Assembly: GCA_000827325.1 (NCBI GenBank)
Contig: KN832870.1
Location: 744,001 to 808,000, forward strand
DNA: 64,000 bases
Direction of reading: 5' to 3'
From: Oidiodendron maius Zn
Lineage: Eukaryota; Ascomycota; Leotiomycetes; Myxotrichaceae
Shown here: one piece after another, positions 45,256 to 56,159 of the stretch
Layout of the letters: the number at the start of each line of letters is the position of its first letter
How positions within the stretch are numbered: the stretch's first letter is position 1
Translations under genes and position numbers: made by a program
Notes under the pieces: generated by a model
Told to the model about the DNA's origin: nothing
Seen by the model: the letters and a program-made list of their open reading frames with translations, nothing else
Database searches by the model: none

Positions 45256-46332
45256 TTAGATTTCTAATCGTCTTGTTGCCTCTATTGTAATGCACTGCAG
45301 CCTGAATCGAAGGAAACTAGCCAGTGCTCTCAAAAAATCTGGCGAGTCCTGCTCTAAATCTCCTTCTCCGTACTTCACGGCGAACTGCAACACTACTATA
45401 GCTACCCTTGACAACTCGGCAAACGCCCTCATCGATGCAAGGTCCTGGTTGACTGGTGAATTGGTCGAGTTTGTCGACTTGCTGGAGGACGAATTGGTTG
45501 AGTCCTGCAGCAACGCATCTTGATCAAATATCAGAGATGCAAATGCATCGTCGCCCCTGGGCCTTACTGCACCGATGACTGCACTTTGGATGTCCAACAT
45601 AGACAAGCAAGCCGCGGCAGCAAGCATTGCTATACCAGGCTCTTCGGAGCAAGGGCAGATGAGGACGGTTGAAACACTTGGGTATGCGCTTTTCACTATC
45701 GACGATGCGAGTCCGAGGTCGCATTCACCTGACCCCGGATCGTCTCTATTCGTTCGTTGTTGGAGGATCTTGCCTGCAGCATCCAGGTGTTCCAGCAAGT
45801 CCAGGACAATACTGCCGCAGCAGTCAAGTTCGCAGGTCCCTGATGTTCCACTATCCTCGGCCGATTGCTCTGGGACACGAACGATGCTCTGTGCAGATTC
45901 ACTTCGACGTTGGACCCGCTGTGGAGACTCTATCTTATCGAGAATTCCATCCTCCATTCGCAATAAGAGAGGACTAGGCGCTGCGCCGTTGTTGAAGCAG
46001 GGAGTGTCCCGTTGCTGCGTAGTCTGCGATACATCACCACCGGCCCCTCCTATAGTAGAGATGCCAGTTTTCTCTGGTGAAGGAGTCCGTAAAAGTTTAG
46101 GTGGGCGTATGTCTATAGAAGCTCGGCTCCGATGGGGGCGGCCGACTCTCCTAGAAGGGCTGTAGAAGCACGGGTATTCGAGGTTTTTGCATCGTCCGCA
46201 AATTGGCTTTTGCTTGTCACATCGAACCTTGGACGCGGAGCACATATCGCACGACCCTTTGAGCTTCGGCACCGGCATTCCTGAACTGATTGTGGGCAGC
46301 AGTGGCCCTGATTTTGAAGTAGCACCCTCCAT
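45256..46332 (-). CDS. Zn2Cys6 transcription factor, AflR type
   Basis: A single-exon protein of 358 aa. The zinc cluster near residues 28-53 has the canonical spacing C-x2-C-x6-C-x6-C-x2-C-x6-C (CDMCSASKVRC, then CGRC, then PCFYS). The basic linker SRRVGRPHRSR follows, as in AflR-type regulators. From about residue 165 the sequence (CCGSIVLDLLEHLDAAGKIL, VSTVLICPCSEEPGIAMLAA) matches the AflR C-terminal regulatory domain. A Ser/Thr/Asn-rich insert separates this from a terminal helical block (FLRFRLQCITIEA). AflR-type proteins activate secondary-metabolite clusters by binding TCGN5CGR sites, and such a site lies at 46782-46792. It is divergent from the partner at 47282. Confidence 0.85.
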   Translation of the reverse strand: MEGATSKSGPLLPTISSGMPVPKLKGSCDMCSASKVRCDKQKPICGRCKNLEYPCFYSPSRRVGRPHRSRASIDIRPPKLLRTPSPEKTGISTIGGAGGDVSQTTQQRDTPCFNNGAAPSPLLLRMEDGILDKIESPQRVQRRSESAQSIVRVPEQSAEDSGTSGTCELDCCGSIVLDLLEHLDAAGKILQQRTNRDDPGSGECDLGLASSIVKSAYPSVSTVLICPCSEEPGIAMLAAAACLSMLDIQSAVIGAVRPRGDDAFASLIFDQDALLQDSTNSSSSKSTNSTNSPVNQDLASMRAFAELSRVAIVVLQFAVKYGEGDLEQDSPDFLRALASFLRFRLQCITIEATRRLEI

Positions 46333-46612
46333 GCTAAGTGTGCTTTGATAGTTGAAAGTTGGTGCTAGAGTAGATTCAATGACGTCCTATCACTTTGGCA
46401 AGCGTGATTTGAGCATAGGCTGACAAAGCCAACAAAGTGTAGCAACTGCTCTGCGTAGGGTAGCGGTGGTCAGAGATGGGACGAATTCTGCGTACCAGAT
46501 ACTGTACGAGCCCATATGCCATAAGGCTGAATTGATGCTGTAAGACACATACATTCGCTACCAGGCTTTCAGAATTTTATCGGAATGGATTGGCAAGGAT
46601 ACTGTTGACACA

Positions 46613-46644
46613 GCTATATATCTATCTATCTATATATATATATA
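46613..46644. repeat. TATC/TA microsatellite
   Basis: A short run of TATC units followed by alternating TA. Confidence 0.85.
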
Positions 46645-46781
46645 CAAGGCATACATGTAAAAGCACGGCTACCCATAATGTTACATGAAGGAGAGGACAC
46701 GAGCTGCTCTTTTGGGGTTAAGGTAGTCTGTCCGAAGCAGCTCGCACCAAGCTTATGTGTGGGATGCATTGGCATTCTGGA

Positions 46782-46792
46782 TCGCAAGCCGA
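46782..46792. promoter_or_regulatory. AflR-type binding site TCGCAAGCCGA
   Basis: Eleven bases match TCG-N5-CGA, the established AflR consensus. The site is 450 bp upstream of the AflR-type gene and 490 bp upstream of the divergent AflR-like gene, so it could serve autoregulation of both. It is a sequence match only; chance occurrence in 949 bp is not negligible. Confidence 0.5.
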
Positions 46793-47281
46793 CGGCACGG
46801 AAAAACTCTCTGTTATTTCATGGTTTGCAATCGGCAAGTCATCATGGCCGTATTACTGAACCGTGTGTGGTCCACTGTACGAAGAGAGACAGCCAACGGC
46901 TGACCTGCGCCAGGGAATACATGTAATGCTTCGGGCCCACCCTGCGTCGGAAGAACAAGCAGTAAGCGGCCGCACGAGGCAGCCTCTATGTGTGACGGAG
47001 CCGGATTTTGAATCCAGATTTGACCCCAGCTCCACTAACTAGCAAAAGCCAAGGGAATAACAATCAGCAGCCGAATGCGTCCAAATCACAGCCTCATCCG
47101 GGTTGGCGGTCATGGAAAACATAAGTATTCAGGATGGCGACATTACTTCCTCTGCCGACCCGACCCTAACGATCTCATCTCTCCTTTATTCTATGGGCAT
47201 AACAATTCGAACTCTTCCTGCATTCCCACCCATTGAACCCTCTCTGCTTCCAGACTTGTCTACATTCTGACCCCGCCAAGG

Positions 47282-48604
47282 ATGATCGACACTGCCAAAA
47301 CAAGCAGCAGCAACTGCTCCCACCAAAGCAAAGGGCCGGATGCTTCCAGCCAACTTCCGGAGTCGCAGGGTCGCCACGAGACATCTAGCAGCTATCTGGC
47401 ATCGCTAGGCGAGCATTATTCCCTCAACGTGGCACCCCATGCCCTGGACCAGGCCTCTCAGTCCTTCGCAGACCGGGATCCACTGGCCTTCGGATTACGT
47501 GGTCCTTTAGCCGTTGACACGAGCCAATGTTTGCAGGATTTCTTTACCGATTACTACGCTGGACAAGAACCAATCGGGTCAGACATTAAGCCTGATCTGC
47601 GATCCACAGCCTTTGACTTTCAGGATGACCGAGAGTTGGCCGACAACGTCTCCGCGCATGGGCGGGAAAGCCACAGCCGAACACTCTCGCTGCCGTTCGA
47701 TTTCGACGACGACACAAAAGATAATTTCTATTTTGAATACTTGACTCCGGAACTCTCTACATCCCCGCAGCTCAGTCGAGGGTCGGAGCATGACGGGCTC
47801 AATCAAGGCGGGTATCCCTCATCCGCCAACGCTTCCCTCGATCAGCACTCCCCGTGGGGCCATGCACCTTCTTGTCAGCCCTCGTGCTTCTCTACTTGTG
47901 TCCATGCCAATGGCTCGGCATGCATGGCCTCGGCGTCCAAGATCCTCAAGTCGCTCCTCGTTCGACCTTCAGCCTGCCTGTCTAGTACCGGCAGGCGAGG
48001 CAACGAGCAGACGCCAGGCACACCAAGGGCAGTGGACAGCGCCCTGACCACTAACGTGGAGGCCGCTGAGGTCGTATCCGACATCCTGGAGTGCTCGTGC
48101 TTCCTGCAGCCGCAGCTACAGCTGGTTGTGGTGACGATCTGCGTGAAGCTCATTTCTTGGTATGGAGCAATAGTGCGCGGCCACTTCCGCAACAGTGGCC
48201 ATCAATCTGCCAGTGAAGTTGTCACAGCCGACAGGAGGCATGCTGAACGAGTGCTGCTGCAGCCCATCACGATCGGGGATCATTGTGTCGACGGCGCTAT
48301 GGGGGGACTGCTCGTCGGGTTCGTCGTCCTGGCCAGACTTCAGGAAATGGAGACACTCGTGGACAAGGTCTCTCTGCACATACGGCAGGCTAATCAGCGA
48401 GCGTCATCGATTTGCGAGGAGGACCTCTCGGTCCAAGAAGTTAGTTCTGGGAACCTGCCGCTAGGTCTAGTCGGCCTGCGAGAGGTAGCTCACGAGCGGA
48501 TTCTCGACAATCTCCGAGCACAGCTACAAGGAACACACCAGGAGCTAGCCTGTTCACTGGGAATATCTCACGTCTCAGCTACAACCACCATGGACATATC
48601 GTGA
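47282..48604 (+). CDS. AflR-like regulator lacking a zinc cluster
   Basis: A single-exon protein of 440 aa (MIDTAKTSSSNCSHQSKGPD). The first 200 residues are Ser/Asp-rich and unstructured-looking. Then a region with the Cys spacing of the AflR regulatory domain appears (SCQPSCFSTCVHANGSACMA, then SKILKSLLVRPSACLS), followed by helical blocks (ECSCFLQPQLQLVVVTICVK, GLLVGFVVLARLQEMETL). No CxxC zinc cluster is present, and an in-frame TGA at 47234-47236 excludes a simple N-terminal extension. It could act as a non-DNA-binding partner or inhibitor of the divergent AflR-type protein, or be a regulator that lost its DNA-binding exon. The frame is intact and has high GC for this window. Confidence 0.72.
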   Translation: MIDTAKTSSSNCSHQSKGPDASSQLPESQGRHETSSSYLASLGEHYSLNVAPHALDQASQSFADRDPLAFGLRGPLAVDTSQCLQDFFTDYYAGQEPIGSDIKPDLRSTAFDFQDDRELADNVSAHGRESHSRTLSLPFDFDDDTKDNFYFEYLTPELSTSPQLSRGSEHDGLNQGGYPSSANASLDQHSPWGHAPSCQPSCFSTCVHANGSACMASASKILKSLLVRPSACLSSTGRRGNEQTPGTPRAVDSALTTNVEAAEVVSDILECSCFLQPQLQLVVVTICVKLISWYGAIVRGHFRNSGHQSASEVVTADRRHAERVLLQPITIGDHCVDGAMGGLLVGFVVLARLQEMETLVDKVSLHIRQANQRASSICEEDLSVQEVSSGNLPLGLVGLREVAHERILDNLRAQLQGTHQELACSLGISHVSATTTMDIS

Positions 48605-51015
48605 CTAGATACGATGCTCTCAACCTTCAAGGCTTCATAAGATCATGCACGGCGATGTAGGCTATATTAACTCCCCAGCGTGCGCACGGGGCTAGCCCAG
48701 GGTGCCTTGTCGACATTCCCACAGTTAGGCAGGAGCTTGCATTTCGACTCGGCCTCCTTTGTCTAGCCCTACCCGGGCTCCATACAGGAGCTACACACTT
48801 GACTAATTTGGCTAGGTCTGAACTTTATTTCCGCGCTATATGCTATTGAAAAGGAGGCCTGACCAGGAGTTTATCGATACGTTCAACATACCAAATATCA
48901 CACTGCACGAGGGCTAGAACGTGGTCTAGAGAGGTGGTGGCGTTATGAAAATTGATTAGTTCTTCCACGCTAGGGTTTTGATCTCCAATCAGATGTCTTT
49001 TCCTAGAACGCAGCACTAAGTTGACAGCTAAAGAAATTTAGCACTATCTTGATAGGATAAGTAACGAGAAAGGGAGGTTGAAGGTCGGTAGAAATACGGC
49101 TAGTTGCTGCAGGTGGCTTTCGTCCGTCCAGAGCGTAGGATTCAAGGGGATTTTGTGGTGGCAAATTTGGGCTACTATTTGGGCTAGAAGGTAGCAATAT
49201 AGACTTGCGCGATTCGGTGTTGCAATAGATTATATCTCTTTGATATCTCATGGCTTGGTTATGTAGAATAAGGGCTGAAGTAACCCAGTGCCCCATGACT
49301 CGAATGTGGAGGGTTGTGGCTGGCGCCCAAAACGGGCTGGGGCGGTTATTATCGCCAGCCACCTTACCATATTAATAATAAGCATCACCTCAGCTGAAAT
49401 GTAAACGAGATGGCGTCATGTAAAATACCGCATTACTTCACTTAAGCTGCTCGCTTGCGCAGGATGAAATGAACCAGAACACCTCGCCTTTATTGTCTTG
49501 ATGCATCACGACTCGTGCAGAAATGCACATTTCGAGGCACGGGATATAAATTAACTTGCAGGAGCCTAACTGGTGAGGGGTTAGGCAGCTGTACCGGTGC
49601 AGGGTACGTAAGATCTTACTGTACACTACTGTATGACCACGGAAATACTAACAAGTGGAGCAGGCAGAAGGGAAAAGTTCCGAAGCCTAATATGTTCTAG
49701 GATCTGTGGAGCTAATGCTCCTACGTACGTAGTAGGCTTCGCCTTGCTCTAGAATTAACCACGGATATGTTGTAGATCCGGCAGACGGGTCAGATCGCTA
49801 AAACAGCAGCGGCGGGTTCCCACAATATCCGCGCCCCTGGTATGCAGGCCAACCAATCAATTCCAAGTGCCATCAGCCGCTAGAACCCCTATACGAAGTA
49901 TGTTTTGTGGACACGAATACAGCATGAGAGTGCCGTACGACAGTACGAAACCAAGCAATACCCGCTTACATGTCTGACACCTCTTTACAGCTATAACCCA
50001 TCTTCTACATTCAGAATGCTTGGCGAGTACTCTAATTATAGCCTCCTGCTGTTGCCGTTCGGCGAGAGATGTGGAGTGGATTGCACGGCCCCCCCACTCC
50101 CGCCCGGGGGTCTGCAGTCATGCCGCTCAGGATACTAGATTGGGCCTTGCGCGGCATAAGTTTCCCAGGGCGGCTGGTAAAGAAGTGGGTTGTTGATTTA
50201 TCATCTACAACAATTTCTAAGAGACTTCGTAGGCAAATCTCGACAGGGTAACTTGAACCGTGGCTCGTGCGGATAGCGGGCCGATTAAGGAGCCATACGC
50301 CATCAGCCCGGCATACAAGTACCTCGGGCCGGAGTGAGATACCTAAAGTAAACGACGGTGCGCAGTGGCTCTCGGAGATCGGTAATCACTGTGTATACCG
50401 GAAGACATTAATAGGTACCTGTCTTCCGTACTATTGAGGTTCTGTAATATAGACATTGTCACGTGACTTAAACCATGAATATTCTTCCAGGAGACATCGG
50501 CGAGGGTTTTTCACTATAATGGCGTTAAGGTCTTGATAGAAGGCTCTAAAAGCAATTTTTTATGCATCTGAGACAAAGCGCAAAGATTTTGAGCAATATT
50601 ACCCTATCTTAATATACTAGATTTAGTAAAAAATCAGTTTATACTGGAAAAACTAAGGTTTCCCGGTAAAGTCCGGTAAAAGGCGTATGTACGAACCGAG
50701 TCTCCGGTAAAAACAGTAATTATCAGGTAAAAATTAACTAGATATCTAACCTCAGACACGCCCGTATACAGGTAAACTAACCCGGCACCCAGGTTCGACA
50801 TTTAGACTGTCTACTTAGCTATTTAAATAATTGGAATATAAGTGATGAACAGAAGCCCTGTATTTTCTAAAGGGTGTGTTATTATTAAAATAAAGACCCA
50901 GAAGAGCGTGCTGTACTACGCAAGATATATTCTAAGTCGCCTGTGAACGAGGAGATATAGGACAAAGTTATCGTCGACTTTCTTTACGACATTTGTTTTG
51001 CAAAATTCATAGATA
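48605..51015. other. Intergenic; GGTAAA-rich stretch before transporter
   Basis: No gene recognised in 2.4 kb. Between 50663 and 50776 GGTAAA occurs five times, three of them as CCGGTAAA at 50663, 50673 and 50704, some 250-350 bp upstream of the transporter ATG. This could be a regulatory cluster. Confidence 0.4.
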
Positions 51016-52867
51016 ATGGAGAAAGAAGCTGTGACTGACGAACGGGAATCGAGCCCCCCAACGCCCTCCCATTCTGTCCCGCATGATGACAGTGATGATA
51101 TAATGCCACGTATTAAGATAAGGACTATTATTCTTATCATCGTAAGTCCATGATCAATTCCCTCTTCCTAGACTTCTTTGCCTTTACTGAGTACCATTAT
51201 TGGCTCTAGGCCGTATGCTTAACTTACTTCGCTGGCGTGGCTAACGTCGTTGGCGCCGGCGCATATGCCCGAGATCTAGCAGCTGTGGTGGGAGGCAGTG
51301 ACCAGTCAACCTGGCTTGCGAATAGCATCGCAATCCTTACTGTTATTCTGAGCCCCCCTATCAGCGAGGCTGCAGACTTTTGGGGGAGGAAGTGGTTTTT
51401 GGTTGGATTGACTTCTATGGGATGTGTAAGTGGTAGATTGCTTGATAACGTTGTTGAAGCGGGCATGGAGGATGAGATGCTAATTTATTAATTATGAAGA
51501 TCGGTTGTATTATCGTTGGAACAGCAACCTCCATGGGCACGGCGATCGTGGGCCAAATTATAGCTGGAATCTCGTATGGTGCGCAGCCACTGGTCCACGC
51601 CGTCCCATCAGAAGTCCTGCCTCGCCGGGTTAGACCTATTGCTCAAGCGGCTGTCAACCTTTCCGCAGCACTGGCGATTATATTTGGACTCCTAGTAGGC
51701 TCTGCATTAACACGTCACAACACATCTGGCTTTCGTACCTACTGGTATATCACCGCTGGTCTCTTCGCAGCTGCTGCACTGGCAGTTGCTATCCTTTATA
51801 ACCCACCCCTTCGAGAATTGCAGAAAGTACTTAGCCAGAGAGAAAAGCTAGCCAGCTTAGACTGGATAGGCATTGCTCTGCTGTCATGCGGCCTGGTGTT
51901 ATTCTGTATGAGCCTGACATGGTCGCAGAATCCATATCCTTGGTCCAATGCGCATGTGCTCGCCACGTTTGTTCTAGGGATTATCTTGACTTTAATGCTT
52001 ATCGTATATGAGGTGCGGTTCAAGCACGATGGCATATTCCATCACGATCTCTTCCAGCGAAGTCGCAATTTCGGGATTGCTCTTGGCTGCATCTTCGTTG
52101 AGGGGTTGGTGTTTTTCACCTGCAACAATTACTTCCCTTTCGAAGTTAGTACATTGTACGAGACCGATGTTCTAATCGTTGGTCTGCGATACAGCCTCTT
52201 TGCTATTACGTTTGGTATCTCTACATGCGTTACAGGATATTATTGCTCGCGAACGAAGAGCGTTCGGCTGCCTGCTGTCTTCGCCTTTATACTGTTTCTC
52301 GCATTCTGTATAGCTATGGCCACCGCAACGATAGGTAGCAATAGGTCCGTCGTGGGTTATCCGGTCATATTCGGTGCTGGCCTGGGAATTTGTCTCAACA
52401 TCCTCATGACAGCTGCCCAGTTTGGGACGCCGCCAGAACTGATCGCTACGGCATCTGGTCTGATGATTGGCGTCCGCAGCCTGGGAGGCAGCGTTGGCCT
52501 GGCCATTTATAACGCTATCTTCACTCATACGTTATCCGCTAACCTGGCGTCTAAAGTGCCTGGTGCTGTTCTGCCACTTGGTCTTCCGCCTTCATCCCTC
52601 GGTTCGTTCATTAGCGCCATGACGTTGGGTCAGACGGATGCCCTCAATAAGATACCAGGCGTTTCTGCCTCAATTATTCAAGCTGGAGGCAATGCTGTTA
52701 AGGAAGCATACTGCGTTGCCTTTCGCAATGTCTGGATTACAGCTGGTTGTTTTACATTTATTGCATTAATAGCAGCTCTGTTTCTTCAGGATCCTACTGC
52801 AGACTTTAACGTACAAATCGATGCACCTCTTGAGCCAGTAGAGTCTTCCTCGATAAGCAAGATCTGA
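51016..52867 (+). CDS. MFS efflux transporter, TRI12-like
   Basis: Three exons, 51016-51141, 51210-51425 and 51500-52867, close exactly in frame at 569 aa. A hydrophilic acidic N-terminus (MEKEAVTDERESSPPTP) precedes the first membrane segment, and the multiple hydrophobic segments and length fit the 14-helix TRI12/trichothecene-efflux group. The family block SEVLPRRVRPIAQAAVNLSA and the loop around DFWGRKW after helix 2 are diagnostic. Such transporters export secondary metabolites across the plasma membrane. Its place among two classes of regulator and a halogenase suggests that it exports the cluster product and may give self-protection. GTAAGT donors begin both introns. Confidence 0.85.
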
Positions 52868-53439
52868 GGGGCTTAAATCAGAATTATAGTACCCGGTCGC
52901 TTCAGTAAAAGTATTATTATTTGGGTCAAGACGGATTGGGTTTGACTCTCCTTCTGGCTCTCCCTCGGGATATTCTTGACTGGCCATGTGAGAGATTGGG
53001 ATTTTAGGTATACAAGGCAGAAGAATGATATGATTAAGGAGATTCAAAATACACTCTCCAAGAGGAGAGAGAACTATTGACTACGAGTAGGCAAAAGCTA
53101 TCTGTTAGATGACCACCCCCTATAGGTTCCTACTAAATTTAATGATCATTTGGCACACTATATAATCCGAAAAGTCAACGTGGCACACTATGTGATTTTG
53201 CTAGAGATACAAACCCTCTTAGGGATTTTCGCCTTCCTGAGCAAATATTTCTCTGGGAGACACACTGTGTTTGGCATATTACTGTAAAAAGCAGAATAGC
53301 TACATTGATTTAGTTAACACCTGAATCCGTGATGGTGTACGGTTTGGGGCTTGGATTATGAACTGCTTAAATCTGCACATCGCCATCATACCACAGCTAT
53401 CAAGGAATATATAATTCTAGGATGAAAATATGCGTCTAG
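52868..53439. other. Convergent intergenic region
   Basis: Spacer between the 3' ends of the transporter and the second transcription factor. The word TGGCACACTAT occurs twice, near 53152 and 53191. Confidence 0.5.
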
Positions 53440-56159
53440 TTATCTCCCCTTTATTTGTTGCGCAATGCCCGTGAGTTCTAGCACATCTGCGAGCGGCACT
53501 TCATTCTCTAGATTTAACCTTCCGAAAATTCCACACCCCATACTCAAATATGATATGCTTTTCTCTGCACTGTTGCTGCACGTCACATCTAGATAAGTCA
53601 TGCAAATCGATACCGAGATCAGTTCGAGAAATTTACTACAGATTATTTGATGAGTCACTTAGTTCAATACATCATCGGAAATTATTCTCTTACCTGTCTA
53701 GCATGTCGAGTGATGAGACCTGGTTTGCCGTAGCCAGAACCGCTTGCGCCGAGCTCACGCATAACTCTATGCTCCTCCTGCGATAGTCCTCTGAAACACT
53801 ACCACTAGACTGGGCCCCTGTCCAAGGAAAGTAAATCATGAAGATAGCCTCGTGATACTGTCGGAACATGGATAATGCAATGTGGCGGACGTGATGATTA
53901 TTTAAAATTCTCTGCATGTCAGGCCGCTCCATCTCCTCTAGGGTAGCTGGTAGGCGACTTCTCCAGTCCTCCAAGAGCTTGTAAGCCATTCCCAACATCT
54001 TCTCTCGTTCTATCGGTGATTGGCGAAGAGCACTTTGACTGTAAAGCTTCTTGGCGGCGGAGCTAATGACAGAGGCATATAGACACTGGATTGGGAGCCA
54101 ATCCGTCTCGTCACATGCCTGTGGCGGGGAGTGATCAATCCAATCGCGGTCCAGTGACTATTTTCTGTCATTAGCAACGACTCGTTTTGCTAGGAGACCC
54201 GGAACATACTGGTGAGATACCGCGCCGTATAGAATAGGGAGCGTCGAGTGAGTAGAGGTACCACAAGCATCTCCTCGCAAGATCTTGGTCCTCAGTACTA
54301 GCATGATCACTAAATATTAAGTCATTCTTCTCAAGCTTGAGTGACCGAGAACAATTTACTGCACTGGTTAAGAGATCAGAGTGTATAGTAGTATCTAGTT
54401 GCTCGGAGACGGTTGTCTGGAATATCAGTTAGCTAGTTGTACGTGAACTTGAAGAAGGGTGCAAACGACCATTGCTAAGATTGTCTAACTGGTTAGCATC
54501 AAAGCGACAGATAGAGCGGAGGCTTGACTTACCTGCAGTTTTAAGAGTGTATTTGGGGAGCACAGAACATTTGCATGCGAGTTCAATGCTATCAGAGAAT
54601 AATAGTCCGCCTTCCTTTTCTCATCGGGAGAAATCGGGCGCTTAGCATTTCTTAGGAAAGCGTGAAATCCAAAGGCCATCACAGAATCAATTAGCGATCT
54701 GAGAACCGAGTTCCCTGCGGACCAGCCCCGGGCTTCTTTCATATATTTGTCGAAATATGACCTGGTCAGGAAATTCGAAATTCTATTGCCGTTAGTCCAG
54801 ATCTTTAACAAAAGTTAATGTGACGCAGGTTACCCTAGAGGTTGGTCGAAACACGCTTGTTGTGTTAGCGGAGGTGCGTTCATTGGTTCGAGACATACCA
54901 TTTCTGCAGTTATCCATAAGCACTGCATCATTCCAATACCATGCTGTATAGCCATTGCGGCAATCGTCATCATTGAGACTTGCAGATGACAGCCGAGTCT
55001 GTATACGAGATAGACTTTCAAATATGCGATATATCTCTTCTTGTTTGAAGTTACGCATGCCTTCATGCCATCTATCTTGTGACGAGAATATCGCCTTTAG
55101 AGAGAAGTTTACGCTAGGTATAGGATCTGAATTCATGGGTAATCAGCATTTGCTTTGCCGCGCTGGGAATAGCTTCTTACCTAAAAAGCTTCTTGCCGAG
55201 GCCTTTAGGATTACGTTAGCAAGTATGAAAATTGGTATCAGATTAACTGGAAAATTTCAGTTGGCCATCATACCTTACTATTTAGGGTCAATGGTCTCAT
55301 CATCTCCTCAGAGGAACCGGGAGATTCATAAGCCCGAGTTGACCTGTTGAAGATAAAGGCTGTGTCACTGTCGACCAGCGAGGTTGAGCTGGCACCAGTG
55401 GATATGTCAGTCTGTTCAAGTGTGAATGGCATATCAAAATCGAATTGACAGTCAGTATCTATCGAGGATAGTGGCCATGAGAATGCGTTTAAATCGAGGA
55501 TATTCCTAATATCGGCCGTTGGCAACATAGCGTGGACTCCTTCCGCACCTATCTCTAGACTCCAAGTAGCGCTATCGTCGTGCTCATCGGCCGGAGTTCT
55601 TGTGGAGTCCTGATCATCCGAGGTTGATGAACTTCTGTGTAGATCATTTTGACTTCCGTTTGTCAAGTTGTTAGCACTAGTCCCACATGGTGACATTGTT
55701 AGACCCGGTGACAACGGTGCACGAGTTTGAGCTTCAGCTAGTAGATTTGCTATGCCATTGCTTGTTTCATTAATCTGTGGTCTAGAGTCGGAACCATTCT
55801 CGGAGGATGTTGAGCCTGACCCTGCAGCTGCCGGTTGTCGCTTTTTCGAGAAAATGTATTGACATTCTTGATTATGCCTCTATTTTAATTTATCAGCAAA
55901 AAAGAAGTCCATGCGGGAGAATGTTGCCCACATGGCAGTTGACACATGGCGTTGCACCGTCGCCTTCATTGTTCTCACTGTCAATAATTGGGCCGCACTG
56001 CAGTCCGCAGAGAGACTCACAGCGAACTTTCTTCAATTTACACATTCCACACGCCCCCCTACGGCGCGACGTCCACCTTCTATTGATTACTAAAGGCGAC
56101 GAGGGAGGTGATGCGAGGGCATGAGCGGGCATCGAGACTGGTATTGTTTTGTCATTCAT
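53440..56159 (-). CDS. Zn2Cys6 transcription factor with fungal_trans domain
   Basis: The start at 56159 begins MNDKTIPVSMPAHALASPPS. Exons 56159-56021, 55963-55932 and 55879-55279 join in phase and yield a canonical cluster: CGMCKLKKVRC, then DGATPCVNC, then HRHNQEC (C-x2-C-x6-C-x5-C-x2-C-x6-C). Without these two introns the cluster looks broken. Exon 4 begins at 55126. Later coding blocks are 54533-54790 (SYFDKYMKEARGWSAGNSVL), about 54150-54430 (ARRCLWYLYSLDAPYSIRRG, then WLPIQCLYASVISSAAKKLY further down) and 54000-53440 (LLEDWRSRLPATLEEMERPD), matching the PF04082-type middle homology region. The exon junctions near 54790-54880 and 54160-54190 are not resolved. Probably a pathway-specific activator in this cluster. 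Confidence 0.75.

Larger units (their letters stand above)
46333..47281. promoter_or_regulatory. Divergent promoter of the two AflR-like genes
   Basis: A 949-bp spacer between divergent starts. It contains a TATC/TA microsatellite at about 46613-46644 and a TCGN5CGA site at 46782. A spliced upstream exon for the 47282 gene was looked for and not found. Confidence 0.6.

Noticed and set aside
46678-46926. Cys-containing frame as a possible missing zinc-cluster exon of the 47282 gene
   Set aside because: Its cysteines lack CxxCxxxKxxC spacing and no splice junction joins it in phase.
55930-56030. Broken zinc cluster in the second transcription factor
   Set aside because: Two short introns (55964-56020 and 55880-55931) restore exact Zn2Cys6 spacing.
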